64,000 nt of DNA from Salinirubrum litoreum. GTDB lineage: Archaea > Halobacteriota > Halobacteria > Halobacteriales > Haloferacaceae. Position 1 is the first letter of the stretch. Every line of letters begins with the position of its first letter. The stretch lies in contig NZ_JAJCVJ010000002.1 of assembly GCF_020567425.1 (NCBI RefSeq), positions 310,001-374,000 of the forward strand, read 5' to 3'. A program made the position numbers and the translations under genes. Shown here one piece after another: positions 38,822 through 48,183 of this stretch. The notes below the pieces were generated by a model. The model saw only the letters and a list, made by a program, of their open reading frames with translations. It did not search any database and had not been told where the DNA came from.

Positions 38822-40666
38822 ATGAGCGATTCCGACGTGACTGTGACCCGGTTGTTCGGGGGACCGGGGAGCGGGAAGACCACCGCCCTGCTGGACCGCG
38901 TCGACGAGATTCTGGACCGCGACGACGTCGACGTGCGGGACATCCTCGTCGTCTCGTACACCCGTGCCGCCGCCGCCGAGGTCCGCGAACGCCTCGCAGA
39001 GCGACTCGACGTGTCACCGCGTTCCCTCCAGGGGAACGTCTGTACGATGCACGCGAAGGCGTACGAACTGCTGAACCTCTCGCGTGGCGACGTGGTCGGC
39101 GAGGACGACAAAGAGGAGTTCTGCAAGGACTACGGTATCGAGTACGAAGACGAGTACGGCGGCGCAGGTCGCCGGACCGCCCGCTCGACGACGCTCGGCA
39201 ACAAGATCATCGCCACCAGTCAGTGGCTCCAGCGCACTCGCCGGGACGTGGCCGACTGGTACGACGTGCCGTTCCAGTGGGACGTCGAGGAAGTGCGCCT
39301 CCCCCCCGAGATCGACCCCAACTCACAGGAGGGGAACAAGTACACCCCGACGTGGCCCTCCTCCGACGACCGCGTGGACGTCCCCGAGACGATCCGAGCG
39401 TGGCGCTCGTACAAGGGCGAACACGACCTCGTCGGCTTCGCGGACATGCTCGAACGCGTCAAACAGCGGTCGCTGGTCCCCAACGTCGACTACCTCGTCA
39501 TCGACGAGTTCCAGGACATCACGACGCTCCAGTACGACGTGTACGAGGAGTGGAAACCCCACATGGAGCAGGTGCTGATCGCCGGCGACGACGACCAGGT
39601 CGTCTACGCCTGGCAGGGTGCAGATCCGAACCTCTTACTCGACGCCGACCGCGACGAGGACGTCATCCTCCCGAACTCCTACCGCCTCCCCTCGCGCATC
39701 CTCAACGTCGTCAACCGCGAGATCCGTCACATCGACAACCGACAGGAGAAGGACCTCAAGCCCCGCAAAGAAGGGGGTGCAGTCGAGGGCGTCGAGAGCC
39801 CCTCGATGCTCGATCTGGTCCGGAACGTCCGGTTCACCGTCCAGCAGGACGACGGCAGTCTGATGTTGCTGTTCCGGGCGCGCTACCAGATGTTCCAGTT
39901 CATCGACGAGTTCATCGGCGAGGGTATCCCCTTCAAATGTCTCACCGACCAGCGGATGTGGACCGACCGCCTCACCCAGTACGTGAAGGCGGTCGAAGCC
40001 ATCGAGCGCGGCGAGACGGTCGACGGACTGCAGGCCCGCCGACTCGCGGACATGCTGCAGGACTCGGCGTTCGGCACGAACGACCGGGACGACCTCTACG
40101 ACCTGATCGACGACCGCGAGGAGGCGGAGGGCGTCGAGACGCTGACCGAACTGGCGTTCGACGCCGACGAGATCAAGAACTTCGCGCCGTTCATGCCCGG
40201 CCCCGCCTCGGCGGGCGACATGGTGCGGAAGGTCACCTCTTTCCAGCGCAAGTCGATCAAGGCGTACTTCGCCGGGGACTACGCCGGGATGGATCCCTCC
40301 CGCGTCCGGGTCGGCACGATCCACTCCGCGAAGGGTCGTGAGGCCGACCACGTCTTCGTCTCCACCGATCTGACCGAGAAGGTCGTCGAGCAGATGGCCG
40401 CCTCGGTGGACGACCCGACCGACGTCGACGGCGTCGAGGAGTTCACCTCGACGACCTCGCCGGTCCCCGTGCTGACCGACAACGAGCGCCGGGTGTTCTA
40501 CGTCGGGATGTCGCGTGCCCGTGAGCGACTGGTCGTGCTGGAGAACCTGATCGACGGCGCGCCGACGCTGCCGGTCTCCGTGTTGCTCCACAACGAACTG
40601 CGCGACACGCCGGTCGAGGAGCTGCTCGAGGCCGCACAGGAACCGCAGGCACCGAAGACCTCGTGA
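38822..40666 (+). CDS. UvrD/Rep-family DNA helicase
   Basis: The product has 614 aa, superfamily 1A. Motif I is FGGPGSGKTTALLDRV, Ia LVVSYTRAAAAEVRERL, motif II (Walker B) VDYLVIDEFQDIT, motif III AGDDDQVVYAWQGAD, motif IV region NSYRLPSRILNVVN, motif V VRVGTIHSAKGREADHVFV and motif VI RVFYVGMSRARERLVVL. The domain inserted between motifs Ia and II is long. It unwinds DNA with 3'-5' polarity in repair or replication restart. It overlaps the following M24 peptidase gene by 4 bases. Confidence 0.92.
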   Translation: MSDSDVTVTRLFGGPGSGKTTALLDRVDEILDRDDVDVRDILVVSYTRAAAAEVRERLAERLDVSPRSLQGNVCTMHAKAYELLNLSRGDVVGEDDKEEFCKDYGIEYEDEYGGAGRRTARSTTLGNKIIATSQWLQRTRRDVADWYDVPFQWDVEEVRLPPEIDPNSQEGNKYTPTWPSSDDRVDVPETIRAWRSYKGEHDLVGFADMLERVKQRSLVPNVDYLVIDEFQDITTLQYDVYEEWKPHMEQVLIAGDDDQVVYAWQGADPNLLLDADRDEDVILPNSYRLPSRILNVVNREIRHIDNRQEKDLKPRKEGGAVEGVESPSMLDLVRNVRFTVQQDDGSLMLLFRARYQMFQFIDEFIGEGIPFKCLTDQRMWTDRLTQYVKAVEAIERGETVDGLQARRLADMLQDSAFGTNDRDDLYDLIDDREEAEGVETLTELAFDADEIKNFAPFMPGPASAGDMVRKVTSFQRKSIKAYFAGDYAGMDPSRVRVGTIHSAKGREADHVFVSTDLTEKVVEQMAASVDDPTDVDGVEEFTSTTSPVPVLTDNERRVFYVGMSRARERLVVLENLIDGAPTLPVSVLLHNELRDTPVEELLEAAQEPQAPKTS

Positions 40667-41979
40667 GCGACGACGCCGACGGTCCCGCTGTCGGCGGCAC
40701 CCGTGACGATCCTGCGGTCCCGCCAGCGACCAGCGACGACGGTCCCGCGACCGACGACTCGGTGCTCGCGGTCACACTCGCCGACAGCGAGGCGGTCGCG
40801 GTCGTCCACGTCGGCGACCGGTTCGACGACGACCTCCGGTACCTGACGCGCTTCTCGGGGCCGGACCGCCACTACGCGTTCGTCGCGACCGCCGACGAAC
40901 AGTTCTTGCTCGCCCCGGCGCTGTTCGCCGAACAGGCCCGCCGGGAGTTCGCGGGGACGGTCGTCACCGACGACGTAGGTGCGCCGGCCGGTCTGCGTGC
41001 GGTGCGACTCCTCGACCGACTCGTCGGCGACGACGTGGCTCCGTCTGCTGGCCCGCGAGACGAGTCGCCGAGCGACGAGACGACCGACACGGACACCGGA
41101 TCGCCGTCGATCCTCGTCCCTCGGCAGATTCCCCACGACGCGGTCGCGTACCTACAACAGGCCGGCTACGGGGTCGAATCGACGACCGCCGTGACCGACG
41201 CCCGGATCGTGAAGACCGACGCGGAGGTCGAGCACCTGCGCCGGGTGCAGCGCGCGACCCGGCGTGGAGTCCGCCGCGCGGCGACGATTCTCGCGGAGAG
41301 CACGGTCGCGGAGGCCGACGCAGAAGACGAGCGCAGACCGCTCTACTGGCAGGGGGCACCGCTCTCCACCGAGCGTCTCCGGCGGCAGGTGAACGCGACG
41401 CTCGCGGTCGAAGGCGTCCGAGACGCGGGCAACACCGTGATCGGCGCGGGCGAGAGCTGCGCCGACCTGCACTTCACCGGCCTGCGGCGACTGTACGCCG
41501 GGGAGACGGTCCTGCTCGACGTGTCACCGCGCGGGCCAGCGGGCTACTACGGCGACTGCACCCGAACCTTCGTCGTCGACGGCGAGGGGGGCTGGGAGCG
41601 CCGGGCGCACGTCGCGGTGACCGCCGCGCGGGAGGCGGCCCTCGCCGAACTCGCGGCCGGCGTGCCCGCGCGTCGCGTGCAGGAGGAAGCGGCCGCCGAG
41701 ATCGCGGCGTACGGCTTCCGGGTCGACAGCGACGAACAGGGGTTCGTCCACAGCCTCGGCCACGGGATCGGGCTCTCACTGCACGAGGGGCCGTCCTTCC
41801 GAGACGACGCACCACTGCCGGCCGGGGCGGTGGTGACGATCGAACCGGGCGTCTACGATCCCGACCGAGGTGGGGTCCGCGTCGAGGACGTGGCGGTCGT
41901 GCGCGAGGACGGCTACGAACTGCTGGGAAGCCTGCCGACCGGAATGGAACCGGCCGAGTACGTCAGCGCAGGCGACTGA
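40663..41979 (+). CDS. M24-family metallopeptidase (Xaa-Pro dipeptidase-like)
   Basis: The product has 438 aa from GTG 40663. The C-terminal pita-bread domain has the five metal ligands: Asp in VLLDVSPRG, Asp in YYGDCTRTF, His in GHGIGLSLHEGP, Glu in VTIEPGVY and Glu in RVEDVAVV. The N-terminal half is the usual creatinase-like domain with a Halobacteria-specific acidic start. It releases N-terminal residues before proline. The stop lies 17 bases inside the convergent neighbour gene. Confidence 0.88.
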   Translation: MSDDADGPAVGGTRDDPAVPPATSDDGPATDDSVLAVTLADSEAVAVVHVGDRFDDDLRYLTRFSGPDRHYAFVATADEQFLLAPALFAEQARREFAGTVVTDDVGAPAGLRAVRLLDRLVGDDVAPSAGPRDESPSDETTDTDTGSPSILVPRQIPHDAVAYLQQAGYGVESTTAVTDARIVKTDAEVEHLRRVQRATRRGVRRAATILAESTVAEADAEDERRPLYWQGAPLSTERLRRQVNATLAVEGVRDAGNTVIGAGESCADLHFTGLRRLYAGETVLLDVSPRGPAGYYGDCTRTFVVDGEGGWERRAHVAVTAAREAALAELAAGVPARRVQEEAAAEIAAYGFRVDSDEQGFVHSLGHGIGLSLHEGPSFRDDAPLPAGAVVTIEPGVYDPDRGGVRVEDVAVVREDGYELLGSLPTGMEPAEYVSAGD

Positions 41980-42256
41980 GCAGCCCCTCGCCTTCGTCGG
42001 TATCGGTCGCCTCCGCCTCGTCCTCTTCGGGCGGTTTGACGAGACCGCCAGTCAGCTTCTCCGCGATCTTGATCGGGATGTCCTCGGGCGTGGTGGCGAC
42101 GCGCTGGAGGTAGACCATCAGTCCGGCCGTGAGCAGGAGGAAGCCGCCGAGGAAGAACTGCTCTTGGAGGAGGAGTCTGACGCCGACGAACGCGATGGGG
42201 ATGGCGAAGACGAGCGTCGCCGCCAGCCCGAGTGTGTCGAGAATCCCGAGTCGCAT
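41963..42256 (-). CDS. small two-helix membrane protein (DUF7533-like)
   Basis: The product has 97 aa from ATG 42256 with a TATA-like GCTTTTG about 28 bases upstream. Two membrane helices (LGLAATLVFAIPIAFVGVRL; FFLGGFLLLTAGLMVYLQ) are followed by a cytoplasmic acidic tail. It matches a small haloarchaeal membrane family. It overlaps the end of the M24 peptidase gene tail to tail by 17 bases. Function unknown. Confidence 0.75.
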   Translation of the reverse strand: MRLGILDTLGLAATLVFAIPIAFVGVRLLLQEQFFLGGFLLLTAGLMVYLQRVATTPEDIPIKIAEKLTGGLVKPPEEDEAEATDTDEGEGLLSRLR

Positions 42257-42338
42257 TCGGTCGTGAGTCGCCGGTGGGGAGACAAAAGCCCGCCGTTTCC
42301 CCCGAACGGCTAAGCCGCCTGCGGGAGAGAGGCCGGTG

Positions 42339-44267
42339 ATGGCGATCTGCTGTCTCCCGACCGTGTCGACGTTCTCTGTGCTCTCGACTGCGCCCCTGCT
42401 CTCCGACGCGCCGGCTACCGCGTCGGTGTTCGGCCTGCCGGTCGGGATGCTCGTCGTCTTCGCGCTGGTCGTCGCCGCGGTCGTGCTGTTCGTCACCGAA
42501 GCCGTCTCGCCGGACGTGACCGCCGTTGGGTTGCTGGTCGCACTCGCGGTGCTCGGGCCGTGGACCGGTATCTCGGCGACCGAGGCGCTCGCGGGCTTCT
42601 CGAACCCCGCGACGATCACGATTCTGGCGATGTACGTGTTGAGTCGGGGGATCGGCAACACCGGACTCGTCCGGCGGTTGGGAGCCGAGGTCGGGGCCGT
42701 GACACGCGGGAGCGAGTCGCGGCTCTTGGCGGCCATCGTCGCACTGACCGGCCCCATCGCGGGCGTCATCAACAACACGCCGGTCGTCGCCGTCTTCATC
42801 CCGATGGTGACCGATCTGGCCGAAGACGCCGGGGTCTCGCCGTCGAAACTCCTGTTGCCCCTGTCGTACGCCTCCATGCTCGGCGGGACACTCACCTTGA
42901 TCGGAACCGCCGGGAACCTGATCGCCTCGGACGTGGCCGCCGAGCGACTCGGCGCTCCCTTCACGATGTTCGAGTTCACCGCGCTGGGCGCGGTGGTGCT
43001 GGTCGCCGGGAGCGCGTACCTGCTCGTGGTCGCGCCGCGACTCATCCCCGAACGCGTCTCGCCCGGCGACCGGACCGCCCGGTACGAGGTCGAGGCGTAC
43101 CTCGGGCGCGTGCTGGTCCCGAGTCGGTCGCCGCTCGTGGGTGCGACCGCGAGCGAGGTCGTCGCGGACGCGGCCCGCGACCTGGACATCGACGTGCTGG
43201 ACATCGTGCGCGGCGACGACCACTTCCTCGCGGGCAGCGGCCGGGAGATCGAGTCGCGGGACATCCTCACGGTTCGGGGGAACCCGGAGACGATCAAGCA
43301 GTTCGTCGACCTCGCGGACCTGCGCCTGCTCCCGCGTGCGACCGTGACCGACGCCGAGTTGGACCCCGAGGGGAAACGCCCGACGCTCGTGGAGGTGGTC
43401 GTGCCGACCGGGTCCGACCTGGTGGGCGAGACGGTGGCCGGCAGTCGACTCCGGGAGCGGTACGACGCGACGATCCTGGCGATCCGGCTCGCGGGCGGGG
43501 AGTTGATCCGCGAGGAGTTCAGTGACGTGACGCTCTCTGCCGGCGACTCGCTGCTGCTCCAGACGACACCGGAGTCGGCGGAGTTCCTCGTCGAGTCGCG
43601 TGATCTGGTCGCCACCGGCGAACTGGTGGACGACCTGATCGCGGAGATCCGGAGTCGCGGCCTCGCGCCGACGACGGTGCCGGCGCTGGTGATCGTCTTC
43701 GGGGTGGTGGCGCTGGCGGCACTCGGGGTCGTGCCGATCGTCGTCGCGGCGCTGGGCGGCGTGGTGGCGATGATCGTCACGGGCTGTCTGACGGCCTCGG
43801 AGGCCTACGACGCGGTGAACTGGAGCGTGATCTTCCTGCTCGCCGGGATTCTGCCCCTCGGTCGCGCCCTGCAGGAGACCGGCGGCGTCGACCTGCTGGC
43901 GAGTGCGGTGATCTCGGCGTCGGCGGTCCTCCCCGTGTTGGCGGTCGTCGCCGTGTTCTACCTGCTGACGGGCCTGCTGGCGAACCTGATCACGCCGGTC
44001 GCCAGCATCGTCCTGCTCGCGCCGGTCGCCATCTCTACTGCCGAGGGCATCGGCGCGAGTGGGTTCGCGTTCCTGCTGGCGGTGACGTTCGGTGGCTCGA
44101 CCGCGTTCATGACGCCGGTCGGGTACCAGACGAACCTGATGGTGTACGGACCGGGTGGGTACCGGTTCACGGACTACGTGCGCGTCGGCGGGCCGCTTCA
44201 GTTGTTGCTGACCGTCGTGACGACACTCGGCATCTGGCTGTTGTACGGACTCGACGCACCGATCTGA
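42339..44267 (+). CDS. DASS/SLC13-family transporter with two RCK_C (TrkA-C) domains
   Basis: The product has 642 aa. The N-terminal half has SLC13-type helices with the re-entrant motif IAGVINNTPVVAVFIPMV and the sodium/substrate loop SYASMLGGTLTLIGTAGNL. Two TrkA-C domains follow (about residues 225-305 and 320-400), then the second half with GGSTAFMTPVGYQTNLMVYG. Family members carry dicarboxylates, sulfate or similar anions with Na+; the regulatory domains may bind nucleotides. The substrate is unknown. ATG 42339 is preceded by GCTAAG about 28 bases upstream; a GTG at 42336 is possible. Confidence 0.88.
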   Translation: MAICCLPTVSTFSVLSTAPLLSDAPATASVFGLPVGMLVVFALVVAAVVLFVTEAVSPDVTAVGLLVALAVLGPWTGISATEALAGFSNPATITILAMYVLSRGIGNTGLVRRLGAEVGAVTRGSESRLLAAIVALTGPIAGVINNTPVVAVFIPMVTDLAEDAGVSPSKLLLPLSYASMLGGTLTLIGTAGNLIASDVAAERLGAPFTMFEFTALGAVVLVAGSAYLLVVAPRLIPERVSPGDRTARYEVEAYLGRVLVPSRSPLVGATASEVVADAARDLDIDVLDIVRGDDHFLAGSGREIESRDILTVRGNPETIKQFVDLADLRLLPRATVTDAELDPEGKRPTLVEVVVPTGSDLVGETVAGSRLRERYDATILAIRLAGGELIREEFSDVTLSAGDSLLLQTTPESAEFLVESRDLVATGELVDDLIAEIRSRGLAPTTVPALVIVFGVVALAALGVVPIVVAALGGVVAMIVTGCLTASEAYDAVNWSVIFLLAGILPLGRALQETGGVDLLASAVISASAVLPVLAVVAVFYLLTGLLANLITPVASIVLLAPVAISTAEGIGASGFAFLLAVTFGGSTAFMTPVGYQTNLMVYGPGGYRFTDYVRVGGPLQLLLTVVTTLGIWLLYGLDAPI

Positions 44268-44861
44268 GACACCGGCTCACGTCACACTCGCCAGTCGAAC
44301 GGGCTGGCGCGAGTTCATCTCGCGCCGACGGTTGCAGGTAGGCCATCGCTGAAATCGACTGGTCCACCGGGAGGTGCGTGCGCCTTCACAGATCTCGCCG
44401 GGTGGGACTGAAAGGGGCCGGCGGTCTCGTGAGCAGGGCGGGACCAGAGGTCCCGCCAGCAGTCGGCGCTTCGCGCCGACGACCTGTGAACGAGACGTTG
44501 GAGAGCTTCGCTCTCCAGAATCTCGACTGGTCCCCGACGCCGGTAGCAGAGCGAGAGCGAAGCTCTCGCCAGCAGACGGGCGAGGCGTGGCTCGCCCGTC
44601 AGCACCGCAGGGAGGAAGAGCGAGCTTGCTCGCTCGACCGACTGAGGAGCGTGGTTCGAGAGACGCCGTGGCGTCTCTCGTCATCACGAGAGAGCTTCGC
44701 TCTCTCGAACGACACCAAGTCGCGGACCATCGAGACGCCGGGGGCTTTCACCTCTCGTCGTCCGCGACTCAGGCGACTGGAGTCTCACCGATTCACGAAT
44801 ACACGAACCAAATATTCACAGAGTCACAAAGCCTCGAACCGACGACTCAGCAGTCGCCGTC
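44268..44861. repeat. array of ten perfect stem-loops
   Basis: No gene is supported in 590 bases. Stems: 44289-44309 (6 bp), 44306-44326 (8 bp), 44437-44457 (9 bp), 44462-44480 (8 bp), 44499-44517 (8 bp), 44551-44569 (8 bp), 44576-44599 (9 bp), 44618-44635 (8 bp), 44657-44680 (10 bp), 44687-44707 (9 bp). Loops are mostly TTC, GAA or TT; most stem sequences differ. GGGACTGAAAGGGGC precedes the main block and GGGGGCTTTCACC ends it; the latter motif also ends the block at 60.48 kb. Confidence 0.9.
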
Positions 44862-45863
44862 TCAGTCGTCACCGGCCTCTGCTTCGACCTCCGACTCCAC
44901 GACCGCCTCACCGACCTCACCCACGTCCACCCCCGACTCCAGCGTCTCCAGGTCTTCCTCCACCTCGTCCAGTCGGCCGAGCGTCTCGCGGTGCAGCGTC
45001 AGGATCAGATCGGACAACACGCCGAACATCAGCAACTGCACGCCGAACAGGATCGCGAAGGCGGTCACGACCGCGATCACCTCGTGGGAGATCGTGTTGA
45101 CGAACCAGTCGTAGGCGACGTACGCGCCCAGCACCAGCCCCACGGCGGTCGAAGCGAAGCCGACGCTCCCGAAGTAGAAGAGGGGGTTGTTCGTCTTCGC
45201 CCGGCGGTACAGTTCGAGGAAGATGACGCCGCCGTCGCGGAACGGCCGGAGGTTCGTCTCCGACCCGTCCGGTCGCGGGTCGTAGGTGATCGGCACGACC
45301 ACGGTGGGAATCGACCGCTTTGCACACTCCACCGCCATCTCGGTCTCGATGCCGAAGCCGTCGCTGGTGAGGTGCATCCGCTCGAAGGAGTCGCGGGTGA
45401 AGGCGCGGTAGCCCGAGAGGATGTCCCCCCACCCCGGCCCGTGGATGAAGCCGAACGAGCGGTTGATCAGGCGGTTGCCGAGGGCGTTCAGGCGACTCAT
45501 CGCGTCCGGGTGCATGTCGGCAAAGCGGTCGCCGATGACGTGCTCCGCGCCGTCGTCGAGGGGGGCGAGCATCGCGTCGGCGTCGTCGGCCCGGTAGGTA
45601 CCGTCGCCGTCGAGGAGGAGGACGTAGGGGGACTCGACGTAGTCGTGGACCGCCTCGCGGACCGCCTGTCCCTTCCCCGATCCGGACTGGACGACGACCT
45701 GCGCGCCACGGTCGCGGGCGATGTCGCGGGTGTCGTCCGTGGATCCGCCGTCGATGACGAGGATGCGGTCGAACCCCTCGGCGACGAACTCGTCGATCAC
45801 GTCGCCGATGGTCTCCGCCTCGTCCATCGTCGGGAGCAGGACGCACACGTCGGCTCTGTCCAT
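44862..45863 (-). CDS. aglJ: AglJ-type glycosyltransferase (dolichyl-phosphate hexosyltransferase)
   Basis: The product has 333 aa from ATG 45863. The GT2 domain starts CVLLPTMDEAETIGDVIDEF, with the nucleotide-sugar Asp in LVIDGGSTDDTRDIA and the DxD-like LLLDGDGTYR. ILSGYRAFTRDSFERMHL and FGIETEMAVECAK follow, then two C-terminal helices. This matches AglJ, which loads the first hexose on dolichyl phosphate for S-layer N-glycosylation in Haloferax. The terminal acidic coiled extension is variable. A TATA-like box precedes it. No other agl genes are nearby. Confidence 0.78.
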   Translation of the reverse strand: MDRADVCVLLPTMDEAETIGDVIDEFVAEGFDRILVIDGGSTDDTRDIARDRGAQVVVQSGSGKGQAVREAVHDYVESPYVLLLDGDGTYRADDADAMLAPLDDGAEHVIGDRFADMHPDAMSRLNALGNRLINRSFGFIHGPGWGDILSGYRAFTRDSFERMHLTSDGFGIETEMAVECAKRSIPTVVVPITYDPRPDGSETNLRPFRDGGVIFLELYRRAKTNNPLFYFGSVGFASTAVGLVLGAYVAYDWFVNTISHEVIAVVTAFAILFGVQLLMFGVLSDLILTLHRETLGRLDEVEEDLETLESGVDVGEVGEAVVESEVEAEAGDD

Positions 45864-45886
45864 CGTCCGACTGTGGCCACGGCTGG

Positions 45887-45895
45887 CATAAAAGC
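45887..45895 (-). promoter_or_regulatory. TATA-like box of aglJ
   Basis: On the minus strand GCTTTTATG lies 24-32 bases before ATG 45863 and supports it over the upstream in-frame ATG at 45935. Confidence 0.6.
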
Positions 45896-46003
45896 GTGTC
45901 TGCCTCGCGCGCGAGTCGGCACGCTCGGCGGGCATCGGAGCGAGCGCAGGAAGGGCGGTCGTGTCGGGGTACGCGAACGCAGAACGAGCAGTGTCGTGCC
46001 GGC

Positions 46004-46855
46004 TTACGTGGCCGCGCCGAGGTACAGCACGACGACGAGGAAGACCCAGATGATGTCCACGAAGTGCCAGTACATCGAGGCCGTCGTCACCGAGACGTGG
46101 CGTTCGGCGGAGTACTGCCCGCGCAGGCCGCGGACGAAGACGATGCCGATGATCACCGCACCGAGGGTGACGTGGAGGCCGTGGAGGCCGGTCAGCCCGA
46201 AGAAGGCCGACGCGAACAGCCCCGAGGTGAGCGTGAAGCCCTTCTCGACGATGAACTCGTAGTACTCCAGCACCTGCCCGCCGATGAACACGAGACCGAG
46301 CAGGAGCGTCAGCCCCAGACCCAGCAGGAAGTTGCGGCGGTTATCGTTCCGGATGGCGACGTGTGCCCAGTGGAGCGTGAACGACGAGGCGACCAGCAGG
46401 GCCGTGTTCGCCAGCACCAGCGAGTTCACCAAGTCGGGCAGTCCCGTGGTGGACCACCCGGTCCCGGACCTGATGAAGAAGTAGTAGGTGAACAGTGCCC
46501 CGAAGGTGCCGATCTCGGAGCCGAGGAAGGCTAACATTCCCCAGCGCAGGCCGGCACCGCCGGAGGAGTCGGCGTCTCTGCTCCAGAAGGTACTGACGAA
46601 GGCGTGGTAGAGCCAGCCGTAGATGCCGACGAGGAACAGGCCGACGCTGGCGACAGCGACGCCCACTCCGACCATCGGCCCGACGAGGGGGTTGGTCCCG
46701 GTCCCGAGGACGTACAGCGCGGCCGCCACGTAGATGCCGGCCCCGCCGAGTGCCGTCACGAAGGGCCACCACGAGGCCTCACCGAACCCGCGCGGCCAGT
46801 CTTCGACCGCCGGGAGGTGGTGCCCGTGATCGTCGTGTGAATCTTCCGTACTCAT
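46004..46855 (-). CDS. heme-copper oxidase subunit III
   Basis: The product has 283 aa with seven membrane helices. Family motifs: WPFVTALGGAGIYVAAAL at the first helix, LGSEIGTFGALFTYYFF, and the C-terminal GLHGLHVTLGAVIIGIVF with TASMYWHFVDIIWVFLVVV, which contains the W-H-F-V-D/W-V-F signature. Subunit III stabilises cytochrome/quinol oxidase turnover. Subunits I and II are not in the window, so the gene is detached from its usual partners. ATG 46855 is preceded by a TATA-like box. Confidence 0.9.
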   Translation of the reverse strand: MSTEDSHDDHGHHLPAVEDWPRGFGEASWWPFVTALGGAGIYVAAALYVLGTGTNPLVGPMVGVGVAVASVGLFLVGIYGWLYHAFVSTFWSRDADSSGGAGLRWGMLAFLGSEIGTFGALFTYYFFIRSGTGWSTTGLPDLVNSLVLANTALLVASSFTLHWAHVAIRNDNRRNFLLGLGLTLLLGLVFIGGQVLEYYEFIVEKGFTLTSGLFASAFFGLTGLHGLHVTLGAVIIGIVFVRGLRGQYSAERHVSVTTASMYWHFVDIIWVFLVVVLYLGAAT

Positions 46856-46877
46856 AGCCACCCCTTGCTATCGAACC

Positions 46878-46886
46878 GATAAAAAT
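46878..46886 (-). promoter_or_regulatory. TATA-like box of oxidase subunit III
   Basis: Minus-strand ATTTTTATC lies 23-31 bases before ATG 46855. Confidence 0.6.
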
Positions 46887-46979
46887 CCATCCACCTCGGT
46901 CGGACGCGGGACGGGGGACGTCCGCCACCGTGACAGCCGATCACACGCTCTGGTGGGCGGTTCGCCGGAGTCCCCGAGG

Positions 46980-46987
46980 TTTTTATC
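46980..46987 (+). promoter_or_regulatory. TATA-like box of gshA
   Basis: TTTTTATC lies 24-31 bases before ATG 47011 and excludes the longer frame beginning at 46930. Confidence 0.65.
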
Positions 46988-47010
46988 TGCCGACCCCGAC
47001 CCTTCGTGCG

Positions 47011-48087
47011 ATGGACATTGGTTCGCGGGAGTCGTTCACCCGGATGGGGACGCTCGGGATCGAAGAGGAGTTCTTCATCGTGGACGACGCGGGGCGACCG
47101 ACCTCGGGCATCGACGACCTGGTCTACGGGAGCGACCCGCCCGCGATGCTCGCCGACCGCCTCGACCACGAACTGTTCAAGTTCACCATCGAGACGCAGA
47201 CGCCTCGTATCGAAGACCCCGCGAACGCCCGCGAAAAGTTACTCGCCGTCCGTGAGGCGCTCGTCGACCACGCCGACGACCACGGCTACGGGATCGCCGC
47301 CGCCGGACTCCACCCCACCGCGAAGTGGCGCGAACTCGACCACGCCGAGAAGCCGCGCTACCGGGCGCAACTCGACCGCATCCAGTACCCCCAACACCGG
47401 AACACGACCGCCGGCCTCCACGTCCACGTCGGCGTGGACGACGCGGACAAGGCGACGTGGATCGCCAACGAACTCCGGTGGTATCTCCCGCCGCTGCTCG
47501 CGCTCTCTGCGAACTCCCCGTTCTGGAACGGCTTCGACACCGGCCTCCACTCGGCCCGCGCGAAGATATTCGAGGGACTGCCGAACACCGGGATGCCGAC
47601 GCGGTTCGACGACTACGACGACTACGCCCGGTTCGAGCGCCGGATGGTCGAGACCGGCTCGATCGACGACCGCGGCGAACTGTGGTACGACGTGCGGCCC
47701 CACACCGGTCACGGGACGGTCGAGGTCCGGACGCCGGACGCGCAGGCCGATCCCGACGTGGTGCTGGCGTTCACCGAGTTCGTCCACGCGCTGGTGCTCG
47801 ACCTCGCGGCACACTACGAGGACGGCGAGACCGGCACCGATCCGCGCCGGGAACTGTTAGACGAGAACAAGTGGCGGGCGATCAGACACGGCCACGACGC
47901 GAGTTTCGTGACGCCGGACGGCGAGGACACGGTTCCGCTCGGCGAGTTCGTCGTCCGGCAGTCTGACCGACTGGACGTCGACGGGCTCCGCGAAGTCTAC
48001 GACCGCGAGAGCGGCGCGGAGCGACAGCGCCGAATCCACGAGGAGTCCGGTGTCGACGCACTGTGTGCCGATCTGACGCTGAACTGA
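47011..48087 (+). CDS. gshA: glutamate-cysteine ligase, archaeal GshA (GCS2 family)
   Basis: The product has 358 aa. [15 protein letters not shown] is the ATP/Mg-binding start of the GCS2 fold; [23 protein letters not shown] and [16 protein letters not shown] are substrate-binding motifs, with [16 protein letters not shown] near the end. It joins glutamate and cysteine to gamma-glutamylcysteine, the main low-molecular thiol of Halobacteria. No glutathione synthetase accompanies it, as expected. Confidence 0.92.
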   Translation: MDIGSRESFTRMGTLGIEEEFFIVDDAGRPTSGIDDLVYGSDPPAMLADRLDHELFKFTIETQTPRIEDPANAREKLLAVREALVDHADDHGYGIAAAGLHPTAKWRELDHAEKPRYRAQLDRIQYPQHRNTTAGLHVHVGVDDADKATWIANELRWYLPPLLALSANSPFWNGFDTGLHSARAKIFEGLPNTGMPTRFDDYDDYARFERRMVETGSIDDRGELWYDVRPHTGHGTVEVRTPDAQADPDVVLAFTEFVHALVLDLAAHYEDGETGTDPRRELLDENKWRAIRHGHDASFVTPDGEDTVPLGEFVVRQSDRLDVDGLREVYDRESGAERQRRIHEESGVDALCADLTLN

Positions 48088-48183
48088 GTGTTGGCTCGTC
48101 GCCGCTCCACCCCACTCGCCGTGGCCCCGACGCGGGAGCCAAAGATTTTTCACTGGCCGAATTTGACCTACGACAGAGAACGC

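Noticed and set aside
44374-45114. Frames of 246 and 240 aa over the hairpin array
   Set aside because: They translate palindromes and run antisense into aglJ.
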